Program-made: the position numbers and the translations under genes | Notes under the pieces: generated by a model | What the model saw: the letters and a program-made list of their open reading frames with translations, nothing else | Database searches by the model: none | What the model was told of the DNA's origin: nothing | DNA from: JACVRW01 sp036519295 | Lineage (GTDB): Bacteria; Actinomycetota; Thermoleophilia; Solirubrobacterales; Thermoleophilaceae | Assembly (NCBI GenBank): GCA_036519295.1 | Contig: DATDLN010000237.1 | Span: forward strand, 9,728 to 73,727 | Length of the DNA stretch: 64,000 nucleotides | Direction: 5' to 3' | In this document: positions 8,997 to 16,283 of the stretch, one piece after another | Layout of the letters: each line of letters starts with the position of its first letter | Position numbering within the stretch: the stretch's first letter is position 1

Positions 8997-9475
8997 CCGC
9001 CGTCGTCGTAGAACCCACTCCCGCCGGACGCATACGGATCCGGGCTGGGGGACGGCTGGCTCGGGGCGGCGTCCGGTGCGGGTCCGGCCGGCGGGCTGTC
9101 CGGAGCGGATGACCGGGGCGGGGGCGGCGTGACCGGGGCCTGCTGCTCGACCGGCGCCGCGGGCTCGGTGCTTGGCGCAGGCTCGGCGCTCGCCTCCTGG
9201 GCCGGCGCCGGCGCCGCGGAGGGCGGAGAAGGCGCGACAGTCGCCGCCGCATACCCGGGCTCATCCGGCTTTCGAGGCCTGCTGCGAAGGTCGGGGAGGC
9301 CGGCGGCGCGTCCTATCGCAAGGGGCGGCTCCTCGGCGATCTCGGGTGATGTGGACTTGGCGCTCGTCGGCGTCACCCCCTCCTCACCCTGCTTGAGCAA
9401 CCCGCCGACGGCGAACGAGATCCCGAACAGCGCCGCGCAGGCCATCAGGAGCAGGAGTATCGGACGAATGCTCAT
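8993..9475 (-). CDS. Small proline-rich single-pass membrane protein, GFYDDGG tail, copy 1
   Basis: A 160-residue protein: one N-terminal membrane segment (about residues 4-27, containing ACAALFGISFAVGG), a short motif AAGLPDLR near residue 58, then a long Pro/Ala/Ser linker and the tail GGSGFYDDGG at the very C-terminus. The same three elements recur in the protein at 11159-11629. No catalytic domain is present. The stop overlaps the pseudokinase start by 4 bp, so the pair is translationally coupled. I know of no described family with this layout. Export of the proline-rich part is likely if the membrane helix is N-in. Confidence 0.8.
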   Translation of the reverse strand: MSIRPILLLLMACAALFGISFAVGGLLKQGEEGVTPTSAKSTSPEIAEEPPLAIGRAAGLPDLRSRPRKPDEPGYAAATVAPSPPSAAPAPAQEASAEPAPSTEPAAPVEQQAPVTPPPPRSSAPDSPPAGPAPDAAPSQPSPSPDPYASGGSGFYDDGG

Positions 9476-9487
9476 TGACTAGTTGGA

Positions 9488-9540
9488 GCCCTTCAGGCTG
9501 TGTTTATGCCCTTCACGCCCAGAATGGCCATTTGAAGGGC
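9488..9540. promoter_or_regulatory. Three copies of octamer TGAAGGGC upstream of operon copy 1
   Basis: GCCCTTCA occurs at 9488-9495 and 9508-9515 (start-to-start 20 bp, two helical turns), and its reverse complement TGAAGGGC at 9533-9540. The sites lie 13-65 bp upstream of the small membrane protein start on the minus strand, where a repressor or activator would bind. The core TGAAGG/CCTTCA also forms an inverted repeat in front of the paralogous operon. Confidence 0.45.
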
Positions 9541-9644
9541 CGCAGAAGCTCCCACTTTCGCACAGCCAGGGCCATCTGTGGGTGAACGCAAGGTTGGTGT
9601 CTGCGCAGTGAACCTGAAGGCGAGACTCGCCGGTGTGACGCCCG

Positions 9645-11162
9645 TCACGCTCCGGGCGGCGCCGCCGAGCGCCGCTCGAGCTCGTCGTAGCGCGAACGGA
9701 GGCCGGCCAGCGCCCGCTCGAGGGCCCTCTCGTGCTGGAGCGCCTCTCGCCCCGCCGCCTCCCACGCCCGGCCACTCCCCTTCCGTGCGGCCGCGGCAAG
9801 TGCGCGATATGCGCGCTGGGCCTCTCTCAGAGAGCTCGACAAGTCCGCGCCCGACAGGCCGGGTGCAGGTGACGCAAGGGACTCCCGAGCGCTGGCGAAG
9901 GCCGCGGCCAGCGCTTCCGCCGCCGCCGCCTGGTTTCGCGGACGTTGTGCCCCTCGCAGTTGCCGCAGCCCTCTCGCCCGACGCCGGTCGAGACGGTTCA
10001 TCGTTCGCCCCACGGCCTCCACGTACGCGGTCCGCTGCTCCCGCACCGCCCGCTGCTCCCCGGCAGGGATCGCCGGCGCCGGCACCCGGGCGGCCGGGGA
10101 GGACTGTTCTGACGAGCGGTCCAAGTTCCCCGTCGCGAAGCCGGCGAGCACACTGACAAACAGCGCCAGGGCGACCCAAACCGGCGCCCCCACCCGGCCC
10201 AGGTTCAGGCGTCGCCTGGACTTCGGCGCCGCCCGGCGAGGAGTCCGCTGCCGCCGCGGCTGCTGCTTTCGAGGAGACGGAATCGCCACCGCCGGGGTCT
10301 GCACGCCGAGCGCCGGCGCCGCCGCACGGATCAGCTGGGTCGGGGAGGCGAACCGCTCGCGTGGATCCTTCGCCATGCCCTTCGCAACCACGCGGTCGAT
10401 GTCGGGCGCGAGCTCTTCCCCGCGTCGCGAGATCTGTGGCGCCGGCTCCACGACGTGGGCGTGAAGGGTGAGAAGCGGCCGGTCGTACGGGAACGGGGGC
10501 GCGCCCGTGAGGCACGCGACGAGAATGCAGCTGAGCGAGTAGACGTTGCTCGCGAGCTGCGGCGGCTCGCCCCGCGCCTGCTCGGGCGATCTGTAGTCGA
10601 GACTCTCCGTCGCGCTCAGCAGCTCGCACCCCGGTGTGGGCGGAAGGGAGATGCCGAAGTCCGTCAGCAGCGCGTTGGCCGGCTCGCCCTCGTCCATCAC
10701 GATTGCCCCGGCGCTCAGGTCATGGTGGACCACCCCCTTGGCGGCGGCCGCCTCCAGGCCGCTCGCCACCTGGGCGAGGACCCGCAGGGCCTCGTCCGGC
10801 TCGAGCGCCCCAAGTCGAAGCCGGTCGGCGAGGGTCCAGGGGCTGGCGATCTCGCTCACCAGAACGACCCTGCTCCGCTTCTCGTGAACGCCGAGCACGG
10901 GCAGCAGGTGCGGATGCGTGATCGACGCCCTCAGCATGGCCAGCCGTAACAACCGACGCCGCAGCTCCTTGTCCCGGGTCAGCTCCGGCGCAAACAGCGT
11001 CAGCGCGACCAGACGGCCGTCGGGCGCCTTCGCCTCAACGACGATGTCCATGCCGGGACGCGCCGAGAGCTTTCGCCGTATCCGATAGCCGTGGATGACG
11101 GTGCCGACCTTGACGGGTCGACCCTGCGCCCTGCTCGGCCCGCTGGCTAGGGAGCTGCTCAT
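9645..11162 (-). CDS. Membrane-anchored Ser/Thr pseudokinase, copy 2
   Basis: A 505-residue paralogue of the 7557-8996 protein, alignable from end to end: kinase fold about 25-285, Arg/Pro-rich linker, transmembrane helix about 326-345 (followed by AGFATGNLD, compare SGFATGSVD), and an extracytoplasmic helical domain. It has the same defects: beta3 Lys is Thr55 (VALTLF), no glycine-rich loop, and a catalytic loop of HHDLSAGA (Arg of HRD, Lys and Asn all lost), while DFG is kept (LTDFGISL). Retention of the same losses in both copies argues for a selected non-catalytic function. The start overlaps its own small membrane protein gene by 4 bp. Confidence 0.85.
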   Translation of the reverse strand: MSSSLASGPSRAQGRPVKVGTVIHGYRIRRKLSARPGMDIVVEAKAPDGRLVALTLFAPELTRDKELRRRLLRLAMLRASITHPHLLPVLGVHEKRSRVVLVSEIASPWTLADRLRLGALEPDEALRVLAQVASGLEAAAAKGVVHHDLSAGAIVMDEGEPANALLTDFGISLPPTPGCELLSATESLDYRSPEQARGEPPQLASNVYSLSCILVACLTGAPPFPYDRPLLTLHAHVVEPAPQISRRGEELAPDIDRVVAKGMAKDPRERFASPTQLIRAAAPALGVQTPAVAIPSPRKQQPRRQRTPRRAAPKSRRRLNLGRVGAPVWVALALFVSVLAGFATGNLDRSSEQSSPAARVPAPAIPAGEQRAVREQRTAYVEAVGRTMNRLDRRRARGLRQLRGAQRPRNQAAAAEALAAAFASARESLASPAPGLSGADLSSSLREAQRAYRALAAAARKGSGRAWEAAGREALQHERALERALAGLRSRYDELERRSAAPPGA

Positions 11163-11629
11163 CCGCCGTCGTCGAAGAAGCCGGTGCCGCCTTGGGGGGG
11201 CGGGTTGGACGGGGCCGGGTTCGAGGGGGGCGGAGGCGGCGGAGCGGGCGCCGGCGCTGGGGCGGGCGCCGGGGCCGGAGCGGGCGCCGGCTGGGGCTGC
11301 GGGGCAGGAGCCGCCGGGGCCGCAGGTCTCACCGGTCGCGGAGCACGCCTGGGAGCGGGGGCAGATCGGACGGGCGGTGGCGTCGGCGCGACCGCCACCG
11401 CCACTGGCCGCCGCTTCTCGGGCCGGCGCGGCTCGCGCAGGTCGGGCAGCCCGACCGCTTCCCGGAGCGCGAGAGTGCGCGGCGCCGGCCTCGGAGGAGC
11501 AGGCCGCGAGGCGGGACGCGCCTGAGGCGGCTGCTCATCGTCCCCCCCGGTAACGCTGCCCGCAGCAAACGAAGCCCCGAAGAGGGCCGCACACGCCGCA
11601 CCGACCGCGATGGCGGGCCGAACGCTCAC
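11159..11629 (-). CDS. Small proline-rich single-pass membrane protein, GFFDDGG tail, copy 2
   Basis: A 156-residue paralogue of the 8993-9475 protein. The GTG at 11629 is chosen because it gives MSVRPAIAVGAACAALFG, matching MSIRPILLLLMACAALFG of copy 1; a TTG at 11731 would add 34 poorly conserved residues. After the membrane helix come AVGLPDLR, a long Ala-Pro repeat stretch and the terminal tail GGTGFFDDGG. It overlaps the pseudokinase start by 4 bp. The Ala-Pro repeat suggests a rigid, extended spacer across the cell wall. No known function. Confidence 0.78.
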   Translation of the reverse strand: MSVRPAIAVGAACAALFGASFAAGSVTGGDDEQPPQARPASRPAPPRPAPRTLALREAVGLPDLREPRRPEKRRPVAVAVAPTPPPVRSAPAPRRAPRPVRPAAPAAPAPQPQPAPAPAPAPAPAPAPAPPPPPPSNPAPSNPPPQGGTGFFDDGG

Positions 11630-11693
11630 GATGGCGGACAGGCGCTGGGCCACTTGACGCCGGGCTGGAGGCGGCGAAATGGCACTCTCGAAT

Positions 11694-11708
11694 TGAAGGC
11701 CGCCTTCA
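11694..11708. promoter_or_regulatory. Inverted repeat TGAAGG-N3-CCTTCA upstream of operon copy 2
   Basis: TGAAGG at 11694-11699 and CCTTCA at 11703-11708 form a perfect palindrome around CCG, 65 bp upstream of the GTG at 11629. The half-site is the same hexamer found three times before operon copy 1, so both operons may answer to one regulator. Confidence 0.4.
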
Positions 11709-11931
11709 TCGGCGGTCCGGCGCGAGTCCAATAGGTGGTCGCCATTTTGGAGGGTCCTCCTTTGGCGAATCCATAGGAACCAGGGGGTTACGAGCCAGCC
11801 TAGACCGGCCTTCGCGAGGATGCAAGCGGATCGGCGCCGAGGGACCGAAGTTGGGACGTTTCGGGCACCTCAGGTTGTGCAGTACGTCAAAGACCGCTCG
11901 TGTGGACGGCCCTTCCCGCCACGCGGGGGTC

Positions 11932-12324
11932 TCAGACCCCTACGCGCGGGCTGAGGCGAGCGAGCGGAAGGAGCGCCAGGAGCAGCCCGACCGTGGCCGC
12001 CAGGAGAGCGATCCAGACCCAGTCGGACAGGCCCCCGTCGGTCGGGTCGTCGGGACCCACGCCGAACGTGGTGGATGAGAGGGAGTCCGAGCCCTGGGCC
12101 GCGGCTGACTTCGCCGGGCGCCGCCGCAGCCGCGCGTACACGACGAGCTGGCCGACTGGCCCTGGGTACCGCCTTGGGTCGTGGAACTGCCGTTGGAGGC
12201 CTGGGGACCCGCCGGCGTTGTCGGCACCTTGGTCGGCAACGGTCTGCGCGAGTGCAGGACCGGCGCCGCCGAGGGCCATCAACAAAGGCAAACGCCCAGT
12301 GTGGTGAGTCTTCTCCTCATTCAC
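11932..12324 (-). pseudogene. Small secreted/membrane-anchored protein, probably frame-disrupted
   Basis: One frame stays open from a GTG at 12324 (about 130 residues): a signal-peptide core LLMALGGAGPALAQ and a C-terminal membrane helix (DWVWIALLAATVGLLLALL). Two segments read better in another frame. An ATG at 12320 gives MRRRLTTLGVCL, a typical signal-peptide start, then a stop. The middle reads PTKVPTTPAGPQASNGSS with a more typical codon pattern. The gene therefore looks like a secreted, Ser/Thr-rich, membrane-anchored protein with several small indels, or one affected by assembly error. No function can be assigned. Confidence 0.5.
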
Positions 12325-12625
12325 CCCCTCCCTTCGATTCCGGGTTTGCACCTGTAGCGGGCGCAGCGCGCGCCCGCCGGAGGAGGTGAGCTCGCCCGGC
12401 CTATCGAAAGACGCAGCGACAGGGCGGAGACCGCGGGACTCCGACATCTCAGCGGCGCCGGTCCCTGCTAGAGGTGGATCCGGGCACAGCTGGCCGCAGA
12501 CGACTGTCAGGACAGTCGACGGGGCCAGTCGGGGGGCGGTCCGTGCCCGTGAGAGCACCGGGCCACTATGCGGGGAGCGGCCCAGCGCCTGCAATAACTA
12601 CGCCATAGACCGTAGCCGAGCGTCC

Positions 12626-12649
12626 GCGCCTTACGTACGTAAAAGGCGC
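12626..12649. terminator. Hairpin with TTACGTACGTAA core after the recombinase gene
   Basis: GCGCCTT (12626-12632) and AAGGCGC (12643-12649) form a 7-bp stem around a palindromic ACGTACGT core, 3 bp past the recombinase stop. There is no clear T-tract, so it may be a weak terminator or a protein-binding palindrome. Confidence 0.45.
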
Positions 12650-12651
12650 GC

Positions 12652-14004
12652 TCACGCGGACTTCGGTCCCCGATTCGGGCCAGGTCTGTCGCCCTGCTGG
12701 ACTTTCCTGTCGACCTCGGGAAGGTCCCCCACGTTCTTCGCTCGCGTGCGGCGTTTGTAGCCCGCGGCAGTCTGCACACTCGACGGACGCCACTCGGCTC
12801 CTCCGCGCTGGGTCGGCACCCCCTCGCTGTTCAGAACGTCGGCGATGGCCTGGAGCGTCATCCCGTCGGCTCGCATCGCCGCGATCCGTTTCCTGATGGC
12901 GTCCCAGTCGGGCGCTGCTGGGCCGGCGGCGGCGCGGCGCTTCGCGCGGGCCGCCGCCAGCCCCTTGCGGGTGCGCTCCGACAGCCGCTCGCGCTCCCAA
13001 CCCCCGACGGAGGTGAGTGCCCGGGCCGTGGTTCGGCCGCCGGGGCTGGAAGTGTCCAGATCGAGGTCCACGGCGACCAGCCGCACCGAATTCTGCTCCA
13101 GCCATTGCACGATCGTTCCCAGCTCCGCCACCGACCGGCTGAGGCGTTCGAGACCGGTCACCACGATGCACGAAGCGTCCCCGGTCGCGAGCCGTTCGAT
13201 CAGGTACGAGAGCCCCGCTCGGTCGAGGGCCTTGCCGTGCTTCGGCTCCCGCTCGCGGACCACCTCGACGAGGTCGAGACGGAGGCGCCCCGCTGCCCGC
13301 TGAATGGCGCGGTTCTGCGCTGCCAGCTCCTTGCCACCCGCATCCGCCGGAACGCTCGCGTAGCCGAGGGCGCGGACGGTTTCGCCCGCGCGTACTGGAG
13401 CGACCGGCGCGGCCCCCGCTCCCGCGGCATCCGCCTCGATGGGCGTCGCCTCGGGTGCGGGCCGAACGGGCGGGGCGGGGGGAGAGTCGGCCGCCGGCTC
13501 CGCGGCCAGTTCGGACTCCGGCTCGGCCTCGGCGAGGGTCCCCTCGGCCTCGGCCGCTGCGGGGCGGCGAGTCACCGCCAACCGCCCGCTCGGGGTGGCC
13601 GTGTCGAGACCTACGTCGATCGCGATAAGCCGAACGCGGGCGCGCTCGAGGCGGTCGACCACCGCCGCCAGCTCGGGGACCTGCCGGCTGAGGCGCTCGA
13701 GGTCGCTCACGATGAGACAGGTCGCCTCGCCGGCGTCGATTCGCTCGAGCGCGTATGACAGGCCCGGCCGTGCCTGGCTTGCCGGATCCTCCGGCTCGTG
13801 GTCGCGGACGAGGTCCACGAGCTCCAGGCCGAGGCCCCGGCAGGCGCTCTCGATCTCGAGGCGCTGGGCCTCGATCTCCGGGCCGTCGAGCGCGGTGCCT
13901 GCGGATGCGCTTGCGTAACCGAGCGCCGGGACGCCCCGCGGCCGCCGCGCCGTGCGCCAGGGCGGCCGTCTCCTGCGCGAGCCGGTGGACCGAGACGTCG
14001 TCAT
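12652..14004 (-). CDS. Double resolvase-domain serine recombinase-like protein, probably inactive
   Basis: A 450-residue protein with two resolvase N-terminal domains in tandem (about residues 28-155 and 210-345), joined by an acidic Ala/Pro-rich linker, then a basic helix (RERLSERTRKGLAAARAK) and a recombinase-type HTH (GMTLQAIADVLNSEGVPTQ). Both domains keep the ERLSR motif. Domain 1 reads GYASAS and domain 2 GYASVP where an active enzyme has Y-x-R-V-S: the Arg is lost twice and the nucleophilic Ser is lost in domain 2. It is probably a DNA-binding regulator derived from a recombinase. The ATG at 14004 has a GGGAGG site upstream; the open frame extends to 14088. Confidence 0.8.
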   Translation of the reverse strand: MTTSRSTGSRRRRPPWRTARRPRGVPALGYASASAGTALDGPEIEAQRLEIESACRGLGLELVDLVRDHEPEDPASQARPGLSYALERIDAGEATCLIVSDLERLSRQVPELAAVVDRLERARVRLIAIDVGLDTATPSGRLAVTRRPAAAEAEGTLAEAEPESELAAEPAADSPPAPPVRPAPEATPIEADAAGAGAAPVAPVRAGETVRALGYASVPADAGGKELAAQNRAIQRAAGRLRLDLVEVVREREPKHGKALDRAGLSYLIERLATGDASCIVVTGLERLSRSVAELGTIVQWLEQNSVRLVAVDLDLDTSSPGGRTTARALTSVGGWERERLSERTRKGLAAARAKRRAAAGPAAPDWDAIRKRIAAMRADGMTLQAIADVLNSEGVPTQRGGAEWRPSSVQTAAGYKRRTRAKNVGDLPEVDRKVQQGDRPGPNRGPKSA

Positions 14005-14259
14005 GATGCGGGCCCTCCCGCAGCGGCCAAGGCTAGCGTCACCCGCCGCCGCTCGCCCGCCGAAGTGACTCTCCCGCCAGTTGACCACACCATGGATAAC
14101 GACGACCGCATGCGCCTTCTATTCCATGTCGGCCGGACCCGTGCCTGGCTTGAGCTTGGGCCCATCGGGATTGCGTATACGTATAGCGGCGCCATCGCTT
14201 TCGGCCCGGCGGGTGTGCCTGTAGCCACACGATCCGATGGCTAGGCTTCGCAGCCTCCG

Positions 14260-14820
14260 ATGGTCGCGACAAACCAGTTCAAGAACGGCATGCATGTCGA
14301 GGTGGACGGCACGGTCTTCAAGATCGTCGGGTTCCAGCACGTGAAGCCGGGTAAGGGCGGCGCGTTCGTGCGTACGAAGCTCAAGCGGGTCGACGACGGC
14401 GCCGTGATCGACCGGACGTTCCGGGCGGGGGAGAAGTTCCGGCCGGTACGGACCGAGTCGCGCAAGATGCAGTTCCTGTATTCGGACGGCTCCGACGCGC
14501 ACTTCATGGACGTCCGCAGCTACGAGCAGCTATCGGTCCCCGAGGACCAGGTCCAGGAATCGCTCAGGTGGGTGGTGCCCAACGAGGAGGTCGACGTCCT
14601 CTATGTGGACGACTCGCCGAGCGACGTGCAGGTCCCGAGCGCGGTCGAGCTCACCGTGGCGGAGACCGACCCCGGCGTGCGCGGGGACACCGCCTCGGGC
14701 GGCGGCGACAAGCCCGCAACGCTCGAGTCGGGCGTGGTCGTGCGGGTGCCGCTGTTCGTCAACGTGGGCGATCGCGTCCGAGTGGACACGCGCTCGGGCG
14801 AGTACGTCTCGCGGGCATAG
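14260..14820 (+). CDS. efp: Translation elongation factor P
   Basis: A 186-residue EF-P, the tRNA-shaped factor that relieves ribosome stalling at proline runs. The N-terminal KOW-like domain opens MVATNQFKNGMHVEVDG, and the modifiable Lys loop is VKPGKGGAF (residues 28-36). Two OB domains follow, ending in VPLFVNVGDRVRVDTRSGEY, the family signature. The window encodes very proline-rich proteins (around 9 and 11 kb), which would need EF-P. It opens the efp-nusB-xseB-ispA-dxs gene run, with nusB 4 bp after its stop. Confidence 0.96.
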   Translation: MVATNQFKNGMHVEVDGTVFKIVGFQHVKPGKGGAFVRTKLKRVDDGAVIDRTFRAGEKFRPVRTESRKMQFLYSDGSDAHFMDVRSYEQLSVPEDQVQESLRWVVPNEEVDVLYVDDSPSDVQVPSAVELTVAETDPGVRGDTASGGGDKPATLESGVVVRVPLFVNVGDRVRVDTRSGEYVSRA

Positions 14821-14824
14821 TCGA

Positions 14825-15208
14825 GTGCGCCGTACCGACCAGCGCCGTGCCGCCGTCGTCGCCCTATATCAGGCCGACGTGACCGGCCGGCCCGCGCCGG
14901 AGCTACTCGAGCCGGGGGCGACGGCGTTTACCCGGGAGCTCGTTGACGGAGTCCTGGCCGAGCGCGACGAGCTCGACGCGCAGATCGAACGTCACGCGAG
15001 CGGTTGGTCGCTCGATCGCATCGCGCCGCTCGAACGCGGCATCCTGCGGGTGGCTCTCCACGAGCTCCGCAGCCGGCCGGACGTTCCGGCCGAGGTGGCC
15101 ATCGACGAGGCCGTCGAGATGGCGAAGGAGCTCTGCTCGGCGGAGACTCCCGCCTTCGTCAACGGCATCCTCGGCGCGGTCCACCGCGAGGAAGTGGCCT
15201 CCCGGTGA
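14825..15208 (+). CDS. nusB: Transcription antitermination factor NusB
   Basis: A 127-residue NusB, the RNA-binding partner of NusE/S10 in rRNA antitermination. The GTG at 14825 gives MRRTDQRRAAVVALYQADVT, matching the family start. Later family motifs are LDRIAPLERGILRVALHEL, then EVAIDEAVEMAKEL and TPAFVNGILGAV. It sits 4 bp after efp and overlaps the next small gene by 4 bp (GTGA). Adjacency of efp and nusB is common in bacteria. Confidence 0.93.
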   Translation: MRRTDQRRAAVVALYQADVTGRPAPELLEPGATAFTRELVDGVLAERDELDAQIERHASGWSLDRIAPLERGILRVALHELRSRPDVPAEVAIDEAVEMAKELCSAETPAFVNGILGAVHREEVASR

Positions 15209-15405
15209 ATGCTCCGAGGTCCCTCGAGCAGCTGACCGGGGAGCTCGAGGCGGTGGCCGAGAAGCTGCGCGCCGGCGCCGTCGAACCCGACGAGGCCGCA
15301 GATCTCGTGGAGCGCTGCGCCGAGCTCGCCGCACAGCTCGGCGCCGAGGTCGATGCACGAGCCCGGAGCGCGAGCCAGACCGAGGGCCAGGAGCGCCTTC
15401 TTTGA
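15205..15405 (+). CDS. xseB: XseB-like exodeoxyribonuclease VII small subunit
   Basis: A 66-residue helical protein from a GTG overlapping the nusB stop. The pattern LEQLTGELEAVAEKLRAGAV followed by a Cys-containing second helix and a charged tail resembles exonuclease VII small subunits, which coat the large subunit in a two-helix form. Position supports this, since xseB-ispA-dxs is a widespread gene order. No xseA is present in the window, where it would often precede xseB. The assignment rests on length, helix pattern and context, so it is moderate. Confidence 0.6.
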   Translation: MNAPRSLEQLTGELEAVAEKLRAGAVEPDEAADLVERCAELAAQLGAEVDARARSASQTEGQERLL

Positions 15406-16283
15406 CCCCCCAGGTCGAGGCCTCGGCCTACCCCGCAGAGCTCCAGCACAAGGTCGACACCTACCTCGACGGCCTCCGCTTCGCGGCAGAGCCGGCCGCG
15501 GCCCGGCTCGAGGAGGCCATGCGCTACTCGCTCCTCGCCGGCGGCAAGCGGATCAGGCCGGTATTGACGCTGGCCACCGCCCAGGCCCTCGGCCGAGCGC
15601 CCGAAGAGGTGCTGCCGCTGGCCGCCGCCATCGAGATGATCCACACCTACTCGCTCATCCATGACGACCTCCCCGCGATGGACGACGACGAGCTGCGGCG
15701 CGGCAAGGCCACTTGCCACGTGGCCTTCGGCGAGGACGTGGCGATTTTGGCCGGTGACGGGCTCTTCGCCGAGGCGCTCCAGCTCGCGCTCACCGACCAG
15801 CCCGGCGAGCCCCGGCACGTGCTCGCCGCCGTGCGCGAGGTGGTGGCCGCGGCCGGCGTAAAGGGGATGGTCGGCGGCCAGTTCCTCGACGTGGCGGGCG
15901 ACCCCACGGTCGAGGTCCGCCACCTGCACGAGCTGAAGACGGGGGCGTTGATCGCCGCCTCGGTCGGTGCCGTGCTATCGCTCGAAGGCCTGACCGGACC
16001 TGCCACAATCCCCTACCGGCGCTTCGCGGCCGAGCTGGGTGTTGTATTCCAGATCGTGGACGACATCCTCGACGTGACCGGGGACGAGGCCGAGCTCGGC
16101 AAGCCGCGGGGGTCCGACGAGCGTCATGGAAAGGCAACCTACGTGAGCGTGTTCGGGCTGGAGCGGGCCCTGCAACTGGCCCAGGGGTCGCACTCCAAGG
16201 CGCGTGAAGCGCTCGCCGAGGCCGAGGGGGACACCCGCCTGCTCGGTCATATCGCGGACTACATCCTCACCCGCACGACATGA
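15402..16283 (+). CDS. ispA: Polyprenyl (farnesyl/geranylgeranyl) diphosphate synthase
   Basis: A 293-residue trans-prenyltransferase that condenses IPP with allylic diphosphates. The start is a TTG overlapping the previous stop (TTGA). The first Asp-rich motif is IHDDLPAMDDDELRRG, and the second is FQIVDDILDVTGD; GGKRIRP and the KTGALI lysine segment are present. Residues before the first Asp-rich motif (EMIHTYSLI) give the Tyr/Ser environment seen in FPP/GGPP synthases, so product length is uncertain. It is coupled to dxs (ATGA), so precursor synthesis and chain elongation are expressed together. Confidence 0.93.
   Translation: MTPQVEASAYPAELQHKVDTYLDGLRFAAEPAAARLEEAMRYSLLAGGKRIRPVLTLATAQALGRAPEEVLPLAAAIEMIHTYSLIHDDLPAMDDDELRRGKATCHVAFGEDVAILAGDGLFAEALQLALTDQPGEPRHVLAAVREVVAAAGVKGMVGGQFLDVAGDPTVEVRHLHELKTGALIAASVGAVLSLEGLTGPATIPYRRFAAELGVVFQIVDDILDVTGDEAELGKPRGSDERHGKATYVSVFGLERALQLAQGSHSKAREALAEAEGDTRLLGHIADYILTRTT

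Noticed and set aside
7557..11162. Two active Ser/Thr kinases
   Set aside because: The DFG motif is present, but the beta3 Lys and the catalytic-loop Lys and Asn are missing in both, so they are called pseudokinases.
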